Assembly (NCBI GenBank): GCA_038124905.1
Contig: JAYPCW010000033.1
Location: 1 to 11,400 of the forward strand
From: ATZT02 sp038124905
Lineage (GTDB): Bacteria > Actinomycetota > Actinomycetes > S36-B12 > UBA5976
DNA: 11,400 nucleotides
Direction: 5' to 3'
Numbering within the stretch: position 1 is the first letter of the stretch; every line of letters begins with the position of its first letter. The notes beneath the pieces are model-generated. The model ran no database searches. It was not told the DNA's origin and saw only the letters and a list, made by a program, of their open reading frames with translations. Both the position numbers and the translations under genes were made by a program. This document shows, one piece after another, positions 1-6,300 of the stretch.

Positions 1-1358
1 TAGCAGTAGAAGCAGCCGATAAAGCTTTTACTCAGTGGAGAAACACTTCAATTGCGAGGCGTACTCAGATTATTTTTAAATTTAGAGAACTACTGGAAGC
101 AAAAAAATCTGAACTAGCTCAAATTATTACTTTAGAGCATGGAAAAGTTTTATCTGACTCCTTGGGTGAAATCACCCGTGGCCAAGAAGTCGTTGAGTTT
201 GCTTGCGGCGTTGGGCATTTGTTAAAGGGCTCACATACTGAAAATGCGTCAACAGAAGTGGATGTTTATTCATTGCGCCAACCATTAGGTGTTGTTGCCG
301 GAATTACTCCATTCAACTTTCCAGCAATGGTGCCAATGTGGTTCTTTCCAGTGGCACTTGCCGCAGGAAATTGTTTCATACTGAAACCAAGTGAAAAAGA
401 TCCATCAAGCGCAATGTGGTTGGCCAGATTGTGGCAAGAAGCCGGTTTGCCAGATGGTGTATTTAATGTAATCAACGGAGATAAAGTTGCAGTTGATGAA
501 ATCTTAGAAAATAAGAAAATAAAATCTGTTTCATTTGTTGGTAGTACAAATATTGCTAAATATGTTTATGAAAATGGAACTAAAAACGGTAAAAGAGTTC
601 AAGCGTTAGGTGGAGCAAAAAACCACATGGTGGTGTTGCCGGATGCTGATTTAGATCTAGCGGCAGATGCAGCAATCAATGCAGGATTTGGTAGTGCCGG
701 TGAGCGCTGCATGGCAATAAGTGTTGTTGTCGCAATCGAGCCAGTAGCAGATGAATTAATTTCTAGAATTAAACAACGAATGGGCTCAATTAAAGTTGGA
801 GATGGTACAAAAAGTTGCGATATGGGCCCGTTGGTCACCAAAGAACACCGCGACAAGGTTGCGAGTTACATAGATGCGGGCGAAGCAGCTGGTGCAAAAC
901 TCGTTGTCGATGGCAGGGTTGTTAATGCTGATGGTGCCCCCGGTGGTTATTGGCTGGGCCCAACACTTTTTGATGAAGTAAAAACCAATATGTCGATCTA
1001 CACGGATGAGATTTTTGGCCCAGTGCTTAGCGTAGTTCGAGTCAATAGTTATGAAGAAGCGGTGAAGTTGATTAACGATCATCCATATGGCAATGGAACT
1101 GCAATCTTCACCAATGATGGTGGAGCAGCCAGAAGATTCCAAAATGAAATTGAAGTTGGCATGGTGGGAATTAACGTTCCTATTCCAGTTCCGGTGGCCT
1201 ATTACTCATTTGGTGGATGGAAGAACTCATTGTTCGGTGATCATCATGCCCATGGGATTGAAGGAGTTAACTTTTTCACCCGTGGCAAAGTCGTAACTCA
1301 AAAATGGCTAGATCCTAGCCATGGTGGAATTAATCTAGGCTTTCCGCAAAATAATTAG
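1..1358 (+). CDS. mmsA: Methylmalonate/malonate-semialdehyde dehydrogenase, CoA-acylating (5' partial)
   Basis: The frame is open from the first base (whole codons from position 3) to TAG at 1356-1358. It gives 451 residues of a family usually near 500, so roughly 45-50 N-terminal residues lie upstream. Visible family marks are PFNFPAMVPMWFFPVALAAGN, the nucleophile in GERCMA (Cys codon 708-710), GNGTAIFTNDGG and VGINVPIPVP. Where hydrolytic aldehyde dehydrogenases have ELGGK with a general-base Glu, this protein has LGGAKNHMVV (about 606-636), typical of the CoA-dependent MSDH branch. The known reaction oxidises methylmalonate or malonate semialdehyde with NAD+ and CoA to propionyl- or acetyl-CoA plus CO2, in the cytosol, in valine, beta-alanine, pyrimidine and inositol breakdown. 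The ureohydrolase follows after 9 nt, so the two are probably co-transcribed. The neighbours hint at beta-alanine-type semialdehydes as substrate. Family assignment is firm; the in vivo substrate is inferred. Confidence 0.95.
   Translation, partial: AVEAADKAFTQWRNTSIARRTQIIFKFRELLEAKKSELAQIITLEHGKVLSDSLGEITRGQEVVEFACGVGHLLKGSHTENASTEVDVYSLRQPLGVVAGITPFNFPAMVPMWFFPVALAAGNCFILKPSEKDPSSAMWLARLWQEAGLPDGVFNVINGDKVAVDEILENKKIKSVSFVGSTNIAKYVYENGTKNGKRVQALGGAKNHMVVLPDADLDLAADAAINAGFGSAGERCMAISVVVAIEPVADELISRIKQRMGSIKVGDGTKSCDMGPLVTKEHRDKVASYIDAGEAAGAKLVVDGRVVNADGAPGGYWLGPTLFDEVKTNMSIYTDEIFGPVLSVVRVNSYEEAVKLINDHPYGNGTAIFTNDGGAARRFQNEIEVGMVGINVPIPVPVAYYSFGGWKNSLFGDHHAHGIEGVNFFTRGKVVTQKWLDPSHGGINLGFPQNN
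1300..1322 (-). terminator. Candidate minus-strand intrinsic terminator inside the mmsA 3' end
   Basis: A perfect 8-bp inverted repeat with a 3-nt loop (ATGGCTAG-ATC-CTAGCCAT) lies at 1304-1322. On the plus strand it is preceded by an A-run at 1300-1303. Read on the minus strand it is therefore a hairpin followed directly by a short T-tract, the shape of an intrinsic terminator. It would stop transcripts arriving from gabT, which has no room for a terminator at its own end. The bases also encode the mmsA residues KWLDPSH, so chance is possible. Confidence 0.35.
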
Positions 1359-1367
1359 GAATCAATT

Positions 1368-2378
1368 ATGACTCGGTACGGTGCAATGTACGGCCCAGAT
1401 GTAACTTTTTTGGGAGTTGATCGTTGCACCATAGAAGATGTAAAAAGTTATCAAGATGCTGATGTTGTAATAATTGGCGCACCCTTTGACGGCGGTGCAA
1501 GCTACCGAGCTGGTGCACGCCTGGGGCCGGGAGCAATAAGAACAGCAGACTATTTGCCTCACGATTCCTCAAGACCCCATCTTGCTTTGAGAGCTGATGG
1601 CTTAAAAGACTTAAAAGTTTTAGATGCAGGCGACGTCGAAATGTTTTCTGGTGACGCGGTGCAGTCTTGTAAAAATTTAGAAGCAGCGGTCACTCAAGTT
1701 GCTAAACAAGGGCCCATTCCAATCATTTTGGGAGGCGACCACACAGTCACTTGGCCTGACGTGACGGGAGTAGCAAATATTCATGGCTTTGGAAAAGTTG
1801 CGGTAATCCATTTTGATGCCCACGCTGATACCGGAGACATAACTTTTGGATCGCTGATTGGTCATGGGCACCCGATGCGTCAATTAATTCAATCAGGAGC
1901 GGTAAAAGGAAGTCGTTTTTGGCAAATTGGATTGCGTGGTTACTGGCCAGATGAAGAAGTCTTAGCTTGGATGAAGCAGCAAGAAATGCGCTCTTATGAA
2001 ATGAGTGAGATTGAAGAGCGAGGCTTTAATACCGTGATAGACGAAGTAATTGGTGAAAGCTTAAAAGATTGCGTGGGATTTTTCTTATCGGTAGATATAG
2101 ATGTAGTTGATCCGGGGAGCGCTCCCGGCACTGGCACCCCTGAACCTGGGGGGATCACCGCTCGACAATTACTTGATGCGGTTAGAAAACTTGTGGGAAC
2201 TTTGCCGCTGTTAGGAATGGATGTCGTTGAAGTTTCTCCAGCTTATGATCATGCAGACATCACAGCAGTGCTGGCCAACCGGGTAGTGCTAGAAGCTTTA
2301 AGTGCGCTTGCTGCGAAAAAGAAATACCCAGATAAACCTTTGAAATTTAATGGGCGCCCTTTACTAGAAGATCGCTAA
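1368..2378 (+). CDS. speB: Agmatinase-family ureohydrolase (agmatinase or guanidino-acid hydrolase)
   Basis: The 336-residue protein has the complete binuclear-metal signature of arginases and agmatinases: GGDHT with His125, DAHAD with Asp150, His152 and Asp154, and SVDIDVVDP with Asp243 and Asp245, followed by PGTGTPEPGG. The N-terminal part has the family pattern APFDGGASYRAGARLGPGAIR. The family hydrolyses guanidino compounds to urea plus an amine, usually with Mn2+, in the cytosol. The region after the second ligand cluster (DTGDITFGSLIGHGHPM, then QIGLRGYWP) differs from E. coli agmatinase as I remember it. Agmatine, 4-guanidinobutyrate, 3-guanidinopropionate or another guanidino compound are all open. 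ATG at 1368 has a Shine-Dalgarno AGGA overlapping the mmsA stop, 9 nt away, suggesting coupling. gabT converges with a 4-nt stop overlap, which favours a product that is an omega-amino acid. The symbol follows family convention, not proven activity. Confidence 0.85.
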   Translation: MTRYGAMYGPDVTFLGVDRCTIEDVKSYQDADVVIIGAPFDGGASYRAGARLGPGAIRTADYLPHDSSRPHLALRADGLKDLKVLDAGDVEMFSGDAVQSCKNLEAAVTQVAKQGPIPIILGGDHTVTWPDVTGVANIHGFGKVAVIHFDAHADTGDITFGSLIGHGHPMRQLIQSGAVKGSRFWQIGLRGYWPDEEVLAWMKQQEMRSYEMSEIEERGFNTVIDEVIGESLKDCVGFFLSVDIDVVDPGSAPGTGTPEPGGITARQLLDAVRKLVGTLPLLGMDVVEVSPAYDHADITAVLANRVVLEALSALAAKKKYPDKPLKFNGRPLLEDR

Positions 2379-2400
2379 GCGTTAGCAGCTACTGCCTTTT
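2374..2400 (+). terminator. Small hairpins at the overlapping ureohydrolase/gabT stops
   Basis: GCTAA-GCG-TTAGC (2374-2386) is a perfect 5-bp stem containing both overlapping stop codons. An alternative stem GCAG-CTA-CTGC (2385-2395) is followed by C and TTTT (2397-2400). Both stems are short, so this is at best a weak plus-strand terminator. It is the only candidate at the junction of these convergent genes. Confidence 0.25.
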
Positions 2401-3718
2401 CAATTACATCTAAAGCTTCATTTAACAGAGTCTCATCAATAATTAATGGCGGCAAGAAACGCAAAACGTTTCCGTAGGTGCCTGCAGTGAGTACTAAGAC
2501 TCCCTCTTGGTGAGCAAACTTTGCAATGGCTGTGGTTCTAGCCGCATCAGGTTCGCCAGTTGTCGGATCAACAATTTCAACGGCAATCATGGCTCCGCGA
2601 CCGCGAACATCGCCGACCATTGGGTACTGCGCTTGAATGCCTTCTAATCTCGGAATCATGATTTTTTCAATTTGTTGAGCTTTTTCAACTAGGTTTTCAG
2701 ATTCCATGGTTTCAAAAGCACCTAATGCTCCAGCTAGGGCAATCGGGTTTCCGCCGTAAGTTCCTCCCAAGCCACCTGGATGCACTGAATCCATAATTTC
2801 TGCTCGACCAGTAACTGCCGCAACTGGTAAACCACCCCCGATTCCTTTTGCCATGGTGATTAAATCTGGAACCACTGCTTCATGTTCAGAAGCAAACATT
2901 TTTCCGGTACGACCAAATCCGGTTTGCACTTCATCTGCAATAAAAACTATTTTATTTGCGCTGGCAAAATCGGCTAAGGCTTTATAAAAACCTGGAGCAG
3001 GAACAATAAACCCACCTTCGCCTTGAATTGGTTCTATGACTATGGCAGCTACCTGATCGGCTCCAACTTCTTTTTCAATTCGGCTGATGGCATTTTTTGC
3101 TGCTTCTTCTCCGCTTAAACCATCGTGGAATGGATATGACGTAGGAACTCGATAAATTTCGCCAGCGAAAGGACCAAATCCTTTTTTGTAAGGCATGCTC
3201 TTTGCAGTCATGGCCATTGTTAGATTTGTGCGTCCGTGATAACCATGTTCTACAACGATCACGGCATCTCTTTTTGTGTAGTAACGAGCAATTTTTACGG
3301 CATTCTCTAGCGCTTCTGCTCCGGAGTTAAATAAGGCAGATTTCTTTGCGTGTTCACCAGGTGTGAGGCGAGCTAGGTGCTCACAAACTTCTACATAGCT
3401 TTCATAAGGAGTGATCATGAAGCAGGTGTGAGTAAAGGAGTCAACTGCCGCTTTTACTCTTTCAACAACTTTGGGTGCACTGTTTCCGACGCTAGTTACG
3501 GCAATTCCAGAAGCTAAATCGATGAAGGAATTACCATCAACATCAACCAAAACCCCGCCACCAGCGTGCGAAGTAAACACCGGCATCAAACTTGAGACAC
3601 CCGCACTAACTACCGCTTGACGGCGCTTGGCTAATTTCTCAGATTGCGGGCCGGGCAGTGGGGTGGAAATATTTCTTACTTGAGGGACGTTATTACCACC
3701 GAGTGGGGAATTACTCAT
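2375..3718 (-). CDS. gabT: 4-aminobutyrate aminotransferase, PLP-dependent class III
   Basis: The protein has 447 residues, the normal family length. Fold-type I class III marks are NSGAEALENAVKIAR (residues 131-145), HGYHGRTNLTMAMTAK (158-173), IEPIQGEGG (228-236), ADEVQTGFGRTG (261-272, with Asp262 for the pyridine nitrogen) and AKGIGGGLP with the Schiff-base Lys291. The string AVTSVGNSAPKVVERV and the FTHTCFMITPYE segment are close to actinobacterial GabT as I know it. The enzyme transfers the amino group of GABA to 2-oxoglutarate, giving succinate semialdehyde and glutamate; relatives accept beta-alanine or 5-aminovalerate. Start ATG at 3716-3718 has AGGAG (3725-3729, minus strand) 6 nt upstream. 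It is divergent from rseP and its TAG overlaps the ureohydrolase TAA. A beta-alanine:2-oxoglutarate role is possible given mmsA nearby. Confidence 0.92.
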   Translation of the reverse strand: MSNSPLGGNNVPQVRNISTPLPGPQSEKLAKRRQAVVSAGVSSLMPVFTSHAGGGVLVDVDGNSFIDLASGIAVTSVGNSAPKVVERVKAAVDSFTHTCFMITPYESYVEVCEHLARLTPGEHAKKSALFNSGAEALENAVKIARYYTKRDAVIVVEHGYHGRTNLTMAMTAKSMPYKKGFGPFAGEIYRVPTSYPFHDGLSGEEAAKNAISRIEKEVGADQVAAIVIEPIQGEGGFIVPAPGFYKALADFASANKIVFIADEVQTGFGRTGKMFASEHEAVVPDLITMAKGIGGGLPVAAVTGRAEIMDSVHPGGLGGTYGGNPIALAGALGAFETMESENLVEKAQQIEKIMIPRLEGIQAQYPMVGDVRGRGAMIAVEIVDPTTGEPDAARTTAIAKFAHQEGVLVLTAGTYGNVLRFLPPLIIDETLLNEALDVIEKAVAANA

Positions 3719-3745
3719 TTAAAACTCCTAGTTGCCTACTGCAAG

Positions 3746-3751
3746 ATTAGA
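3746..3751 (-). promoter_or_regulatory. Candidate -10 element for gabT
   Basis: TCTAAT read on the minus strand matches TATAAT at 5 of 6 positions, about 28 nt before the gabT start codon and upstream of its AGGAG. No good -35 is seen at the usual spacing; TTGTGT lies 15 nt further up. The region is shared with the rseP promoter on the other strand. Confidence 0.35.
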
Positions 3752-3763
3752 CCGAAGCGCGCC

Positions 3764-3791
3764 TTGACACAATTGAAAGGGGAGCGATTTT
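3764..3791 (+). promoter_or_regulatory. Candidate sigma-A promoter for rseP
   Basis: A consensus -35 TTGACA at 3764-3769 is followed after 16 nt by GATTTT (3786-3791), a partial -10 matching 3 of 6 positions. Transcription would begin near 3798, giving a leader of only about 12 nt and excluding the strong purine run at 3776-3784 from the mRNA. The -35 is convincing; the -10 is weak. Confidence 0.4.
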
Positions 3792-3813
3792 GAAGGGTTC
3801 TGAAAAAGTATGA
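3790..3813 (+). CDS. Possible 7-codon leader ORF coupled to rseP
   Basis: TTG-AAG-GGT-TCT-GAA-AAA-GTA-TGA encodes fMKGSEKV. Its start lies 5 nt after AAAGGGGAG (3776-3784), the strongest ribosome-binding-like sequence of this junction. Its TGA overlaps the rseP ATG as ATGA. rseP itself lacks a properly placed Shine-Dalgarno (GAAGGG is 12 nt away), so coupled translation would explain its expression. It requires a transcript starting upstream of 3776, which conflicts with the promoter proposed at 3764-3791. Confidence 0.25.
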   Translation: MKGSEKV

Positions 3814-5087
3814 GTTTGGCCGGTATTTTGTTCTTGTTTTTTGGAATTCTCCTTTCCATAGCGATTCATGAAATTGGGCATATGGTGCCTGCCAAAAAAT
3901 TTGGGGTAAAGGTAACCCAGTACATGGTTGGCTTTGGTCCAACACTTTGGTCGAAGGTAAAAGGTGACACCGAGTACGGGGTTAAAGCGATTCCTTTGGG
4001 TGGTTACATTCGGATGATCGGAATGATTCCACCAGCGAATCGGCCACAAAAGAGCAATGGAAGATTTTCTCAAATTGCAGAGGAAGCTCGCTTACAGAGT
4101 TTGTCAGAAATTAAACCTGGTGATGAAAATAGAGTTTTTTACAAGTTGTCTACCCCGAAAAAGTTGGTAGTAATGATCGGGGGGCCATTCATGAATTTGG
4201 TTTTGGCCTTTTTAATTTTTACAGTGGCTTTTGTCGGTTTAGGTGTGCCGGCAGCAACTAATCAGGTTCGTGAAGTTGTTCAGTGTTTACCATCTGAAAT
4301 TAATTTAAGTGGTGAATGTGAAATTGGTGCAACTGCCTCACCTGCAACGCTTGCAGGTATTCAAAATGGAGACATCATCAAATCTATCGGCGGAACTCCA
4401 GTTTCGAATTGGACTGAAGTAGGGCAAGCAATAAGTGAGGCTGACACAAGAGATTTTGCTTTAACTCCAATAGTTGTAGAGCGCGATGGGCAGAATATCT
4501 CTCTTCGAGCCGAAATAGTTTTAGTCACGAGACCAGCAAGTGAGGGAGTGCCTGAAACTCAAAGTCCTTATTTAGGAATTTCTCCAGAAGTAAAAATGCA
4601 ACGCGAAAGTATTGAAGAAGTTTTTGTAATCATGGCAAACATCACAACGGCAACAGGCCAGGCAATTTTAAGTTTGCCGGCAAGAATTGGGGATTTATTT
4701 GGTGCTGCGTTTTTGGGTGAGCAAAGAGATCCAGAAGGCTTAGTTGGCGTAGTGGGAGTAACGCGCGTAGGCGGCGAAATTGCGGCGGCAGATTTGCCTG
4801 CATCATGGAGATTTGTGCAATTGCTTTTACTTTTAGGTTCAATGAATATGGCACTGTTTTTGTTCAACATGATTCCGCTTTTGCCGTTAGATGGTGGCCA
4901 TGTAGCGGGTGCACTTTACGAGGGCGCAAGACGCCAACTTGCAAAATTATTTAGAAAACCAACGCCGGGGCCCGCTGATGTGGCAAAGATGTTACCGATC
5001 GCTTATTCAATGGCTTCAGTTTTATTGGTTTTGGGACTGCTTTTGATCTATGTAGATCTAGTCAATCCAATAAGACTGGGCGGTTAA
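3810..5087 (+). CDS. rseP: Site-2 intramembrane zinc metalloprotease, M50/RIP1 family
   Basis: The 425-residue membrane protein carries the zinc-binding HEIGH motif (His20, Glu21, His24) in its first helix and the third ligand in PLLPLDGGH (Asp361). Hydrophobic helices lie at about 3-24, 118-146, 335-357 and near the C-terminus. A PDZ domain follows helix 2, with its ligand-groove region near 180-240 (AGIQNGDIIKSIGG). The conserved block VGFGPTLWS...EYGVKAIPLGGYIRMIGM confirms the RseP/Rip1 group. These proteases cut transmembrane anti-sigma factors and other single-pass proteins after an earlier site-1 cut; mycobacterial Rip1 is the family reference. Cys159 and Cys170 sit in the extracytoplasmic part and could pair (inference). 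ATG at 3810 is the first usable start after an in-frame TGA at 3801. ispG follows 45 nt later on the same strand, as in M. tuberculosis, but dxr is not adjacent. Confidence 0.94.
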   Translation: MSLAGILFLFFGILLSIAIHEIGHMVPAKKFGVKVTQYMVGFGPTLWSKVKGDTEYGVKAIPLGGYIRMIGMIPPANRPQKSNGRFSQIAEEARLQSLSEIKPGDENRVFYKLSTPKKLVVMIGGPFMNLVLAFLIFTVAFVGLGVPAATNQVREVVQCLPSEINLSGECEIGATASPATLAGIQNGDIIKSIGGTPVSNWTEVGQAISEADTRDFALTPIVVERDGQNISLRAEIVLVTRPASEGVPETQSPYLGISPEVKMQRESIEEVFVIMANITTATGQAILSLPARIGDLFGAAFLGEQRDPEGLVGVVGVTRVGGEIAAADLPASWRFVQLLLLLGSMNMALFLFNMIPLLPLDGGHVAGALYEGARRQLAKLFRKPTPGPADVAKMLPIAYSMASVLLVLGLLLIYVDLVNPIRLGG

Positions 5088-5120
5088 GGACCAAAATAGG
5101 CGAAGCTTGCAGGTTGAGGG

Positions 5121-5126
5121 AATAAT
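5121..5126 (+). promoter_or_regulatory. Candidate -10 for a leaderless ispG transcript
   Basis: AATAAT matches TATAAT at 5 of 6 positions and ends exactly 6 nt before the ispG ATG. A transcription start at the usual distance would fall on the A of the start codon, giving a leaderless mRNA, a common arrangement in actinobacteria. No convincing -35 is seen 16-18 nt upstream. Confidence 0.35.
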
Positions 5127-5136
5127 GAGGGCATGA
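5125..5136 (+). CDS. Possible 3-codon leader ORF overlapping the ispG start
   Basis: ATG-AGG-GCA-TGA begins 4 nt after GAGGG (5116-5120) and ends in a TGA that overlaps the ispG ATG as ATGA. It could deliver ribosomes to the ispG start, whose own GAGGG (5127-5131) is too close at 1 nt. The reading is an alternative to the leaderless model and excludes it. Confidence 0.2.
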   Translation: MRA

Positions 5137-6296
5137 CTGCAATTAATTTAGGTTTGCCAGGTACGCCACCTCCCACAGTGGCTCCACGTCGAAAAAGTCG
5201 AAAGATTCGTTTAAATCACCCAACCAACCCAGTAGAAGTTGGCGGGGATGCTCCTATTTCCGTGCAATCAATGTGCACAACGTTGACTGCTGACATAAAT
5301 TCAACACTTCAACAGATAGCCGAACTAACTGCATCGGGATGTCAAATTGTCCGAGTTGCTGTTCCGAGACAAGATGATGCAGATGCCTTGCCAGCTATTG
5401 CTAAACAATCCCCAATCCCAGTTATTGCAGACATTCATTTTCAACCAAAATATGTTTTTGCAGCAATCGACGCCGGTTGCGCGGGAGTCAGGGTAAATCC
5501 TGGAAACATTAAACAGTTTGATGATCGTGTTGGCGAGATTGCAAAAGCAGCAAAAGATGCTGGAACTCCGATACGTATTGGCGTTAATGCTGGATCATTA
5601 GACAAAAGATTGCTTGAAAAATATGGCAAAGCAACACCCGAAGCGTTGGTGGAATCTGCCCTTTGGGAGGCATCGTTATTTGAAGAACATGATTTCTTTG
5701 ATTTCAAAATTTCAGTAAAACATAACGATCCCGTAGTAATGATCAAGGCTTATCAGTTACTAGCTGAAAAGTGCGATTACCCGTTGCACTTAGGTGTCAC
5801 CGAAGCTGGCCCTGCTTTCCAAGGAACCATTAAGTCTGCAACTGCTTTTGGTGCCTTACTTTCTCAAGGAATTGGCGACACCATTCGCGTATCTTTATCC
5901 GCACCACCAGTGGAAGAAGTAAAAGTTGGCACAGCAATATTAGAAGCTTTGAATTTAAAGCAACGCGGATTTGAAATAGTTTCTTGCCCATCTTGCGGAA
6001 GAGCCCAGGTTGATGTTTACAGTTTGGCTGAGCAAGTTACAGAAGCTTTGAAAGATTTCACTGTTCCTTTAAGAGTGGCAGTAATGGGTTGCGTGGTAAA
6101 CGGACCTGGAGAAGCTCGAGAAGCAGATATTGGAGTTGCTTCAGGCAACGGTAAGGGTCAGATTTTCGTTAAGGGTGAAGTTATCAAGACTGTTCCTGAA
6201 GAAGAAATCGTCTCGGTATTAGTTGAAGAGGCAAATCGAATTGCCGCAACTATGACAACTGCCGAAAGTGGAGAAGTAAGCGTCTCGGTTAGGTAA
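5133..6296 (+). CDS. ispG: 4-hydroxy-3-methylbut-2-en-1-yl diphosphate synthase (GcpE)
   Basis: This cytosolic [4Fe-4S] enzyme converts 2-C-methyl-D-erythritol 2,4-cyclodiphosphate to HMBPP in the MEP isoprenoid pathway. The 387-residue protein has the bacterial two-domain form: a TIM-barrel with VQSMCTT, IADIHFQPKYVFAAIDAG, RVNPGNIKQFD and IGVNAGSLDKRLLEKYG, then the cluster domain. Cluster ligands are Cys285 and Cys288 in SCPSCGRAQ, Cys320 in MGCVVNGPGEARE, and probably Glu327. VASGNGKGQIFVKGEVIKTVPE ends the conserved part. Length and start match actinobacterial homologues, which also open with MTAI-like sequence. It lies between rseP and the GNAT gene. Its cofactor ties it to iron-sulfur supply, and its position beside a site-2 protease is a conserved actinobacterial arrangement. 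The start region is unusual: a leaderless transcript or a coupled mini-ORF are both possible. Confidence 0.96.
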   Translation: MTAINLGLPGTPPPTVAPRRKSRKIRLNHPTNPVEVGGDAPISVQSMCTTLTADINSTLQQIAELTASGCQIVRVAVPRQDDADALPAIAKQSPIPVIADIHFQPKYVFAAIDAGCAGVRVNPGNIKQFDDRVGEIAKAAKDAGTPIRIGVNAGSLDKRLLEKYGKATPEALVESALWEASLFEEHDFFDFKISVKHNDPVVMIKAYQLLAEKCDYPLHLGVTEAGPAFQGTIKSATAFGALLSQGIGDTIRVSLSAPPVEEVKVGTAILEALNLKQRGFEIVSCPSCGRAQVDVYSLAEQVTEALKDFTVPLRVAVMGCVVNGPGEAREADIGVASGNGKGQIFVKGEVIKTVPEEEIVSVLVEEANRIAATMTTAESGEVSVSVR

Positions 6297-6300
6297 ATTT

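Noticed and set aside
599..1142. Antisense open frames across mmsA
   Set aside because: They are mirror frames of a clearly conserved dehydrogenase, with no ribosome sites or recognisable domains.
2352..2359. Palindrome GGGCGCCC near the ureohydrolase end as a terminator
   Set aside because: It is a loopless 8-bp palindrome in coding sequence with only TTT after it; it cannot form a useful RNA hairpin.
4568..4870. Antisense open frames across rseP
   Set aside because: The sense strand encodes conserved PDZ-to-LDG protease sequence; the antisense products are not recognisable.
5043..5060. Inverted repeat GATCTA-TG-TAGATC in the last membrane helix of rseP
   Set aside because: The 2-nt loop is too short for an RNA hairpin and no T-tract follows; it is compatible with ordinary coding of this helix.
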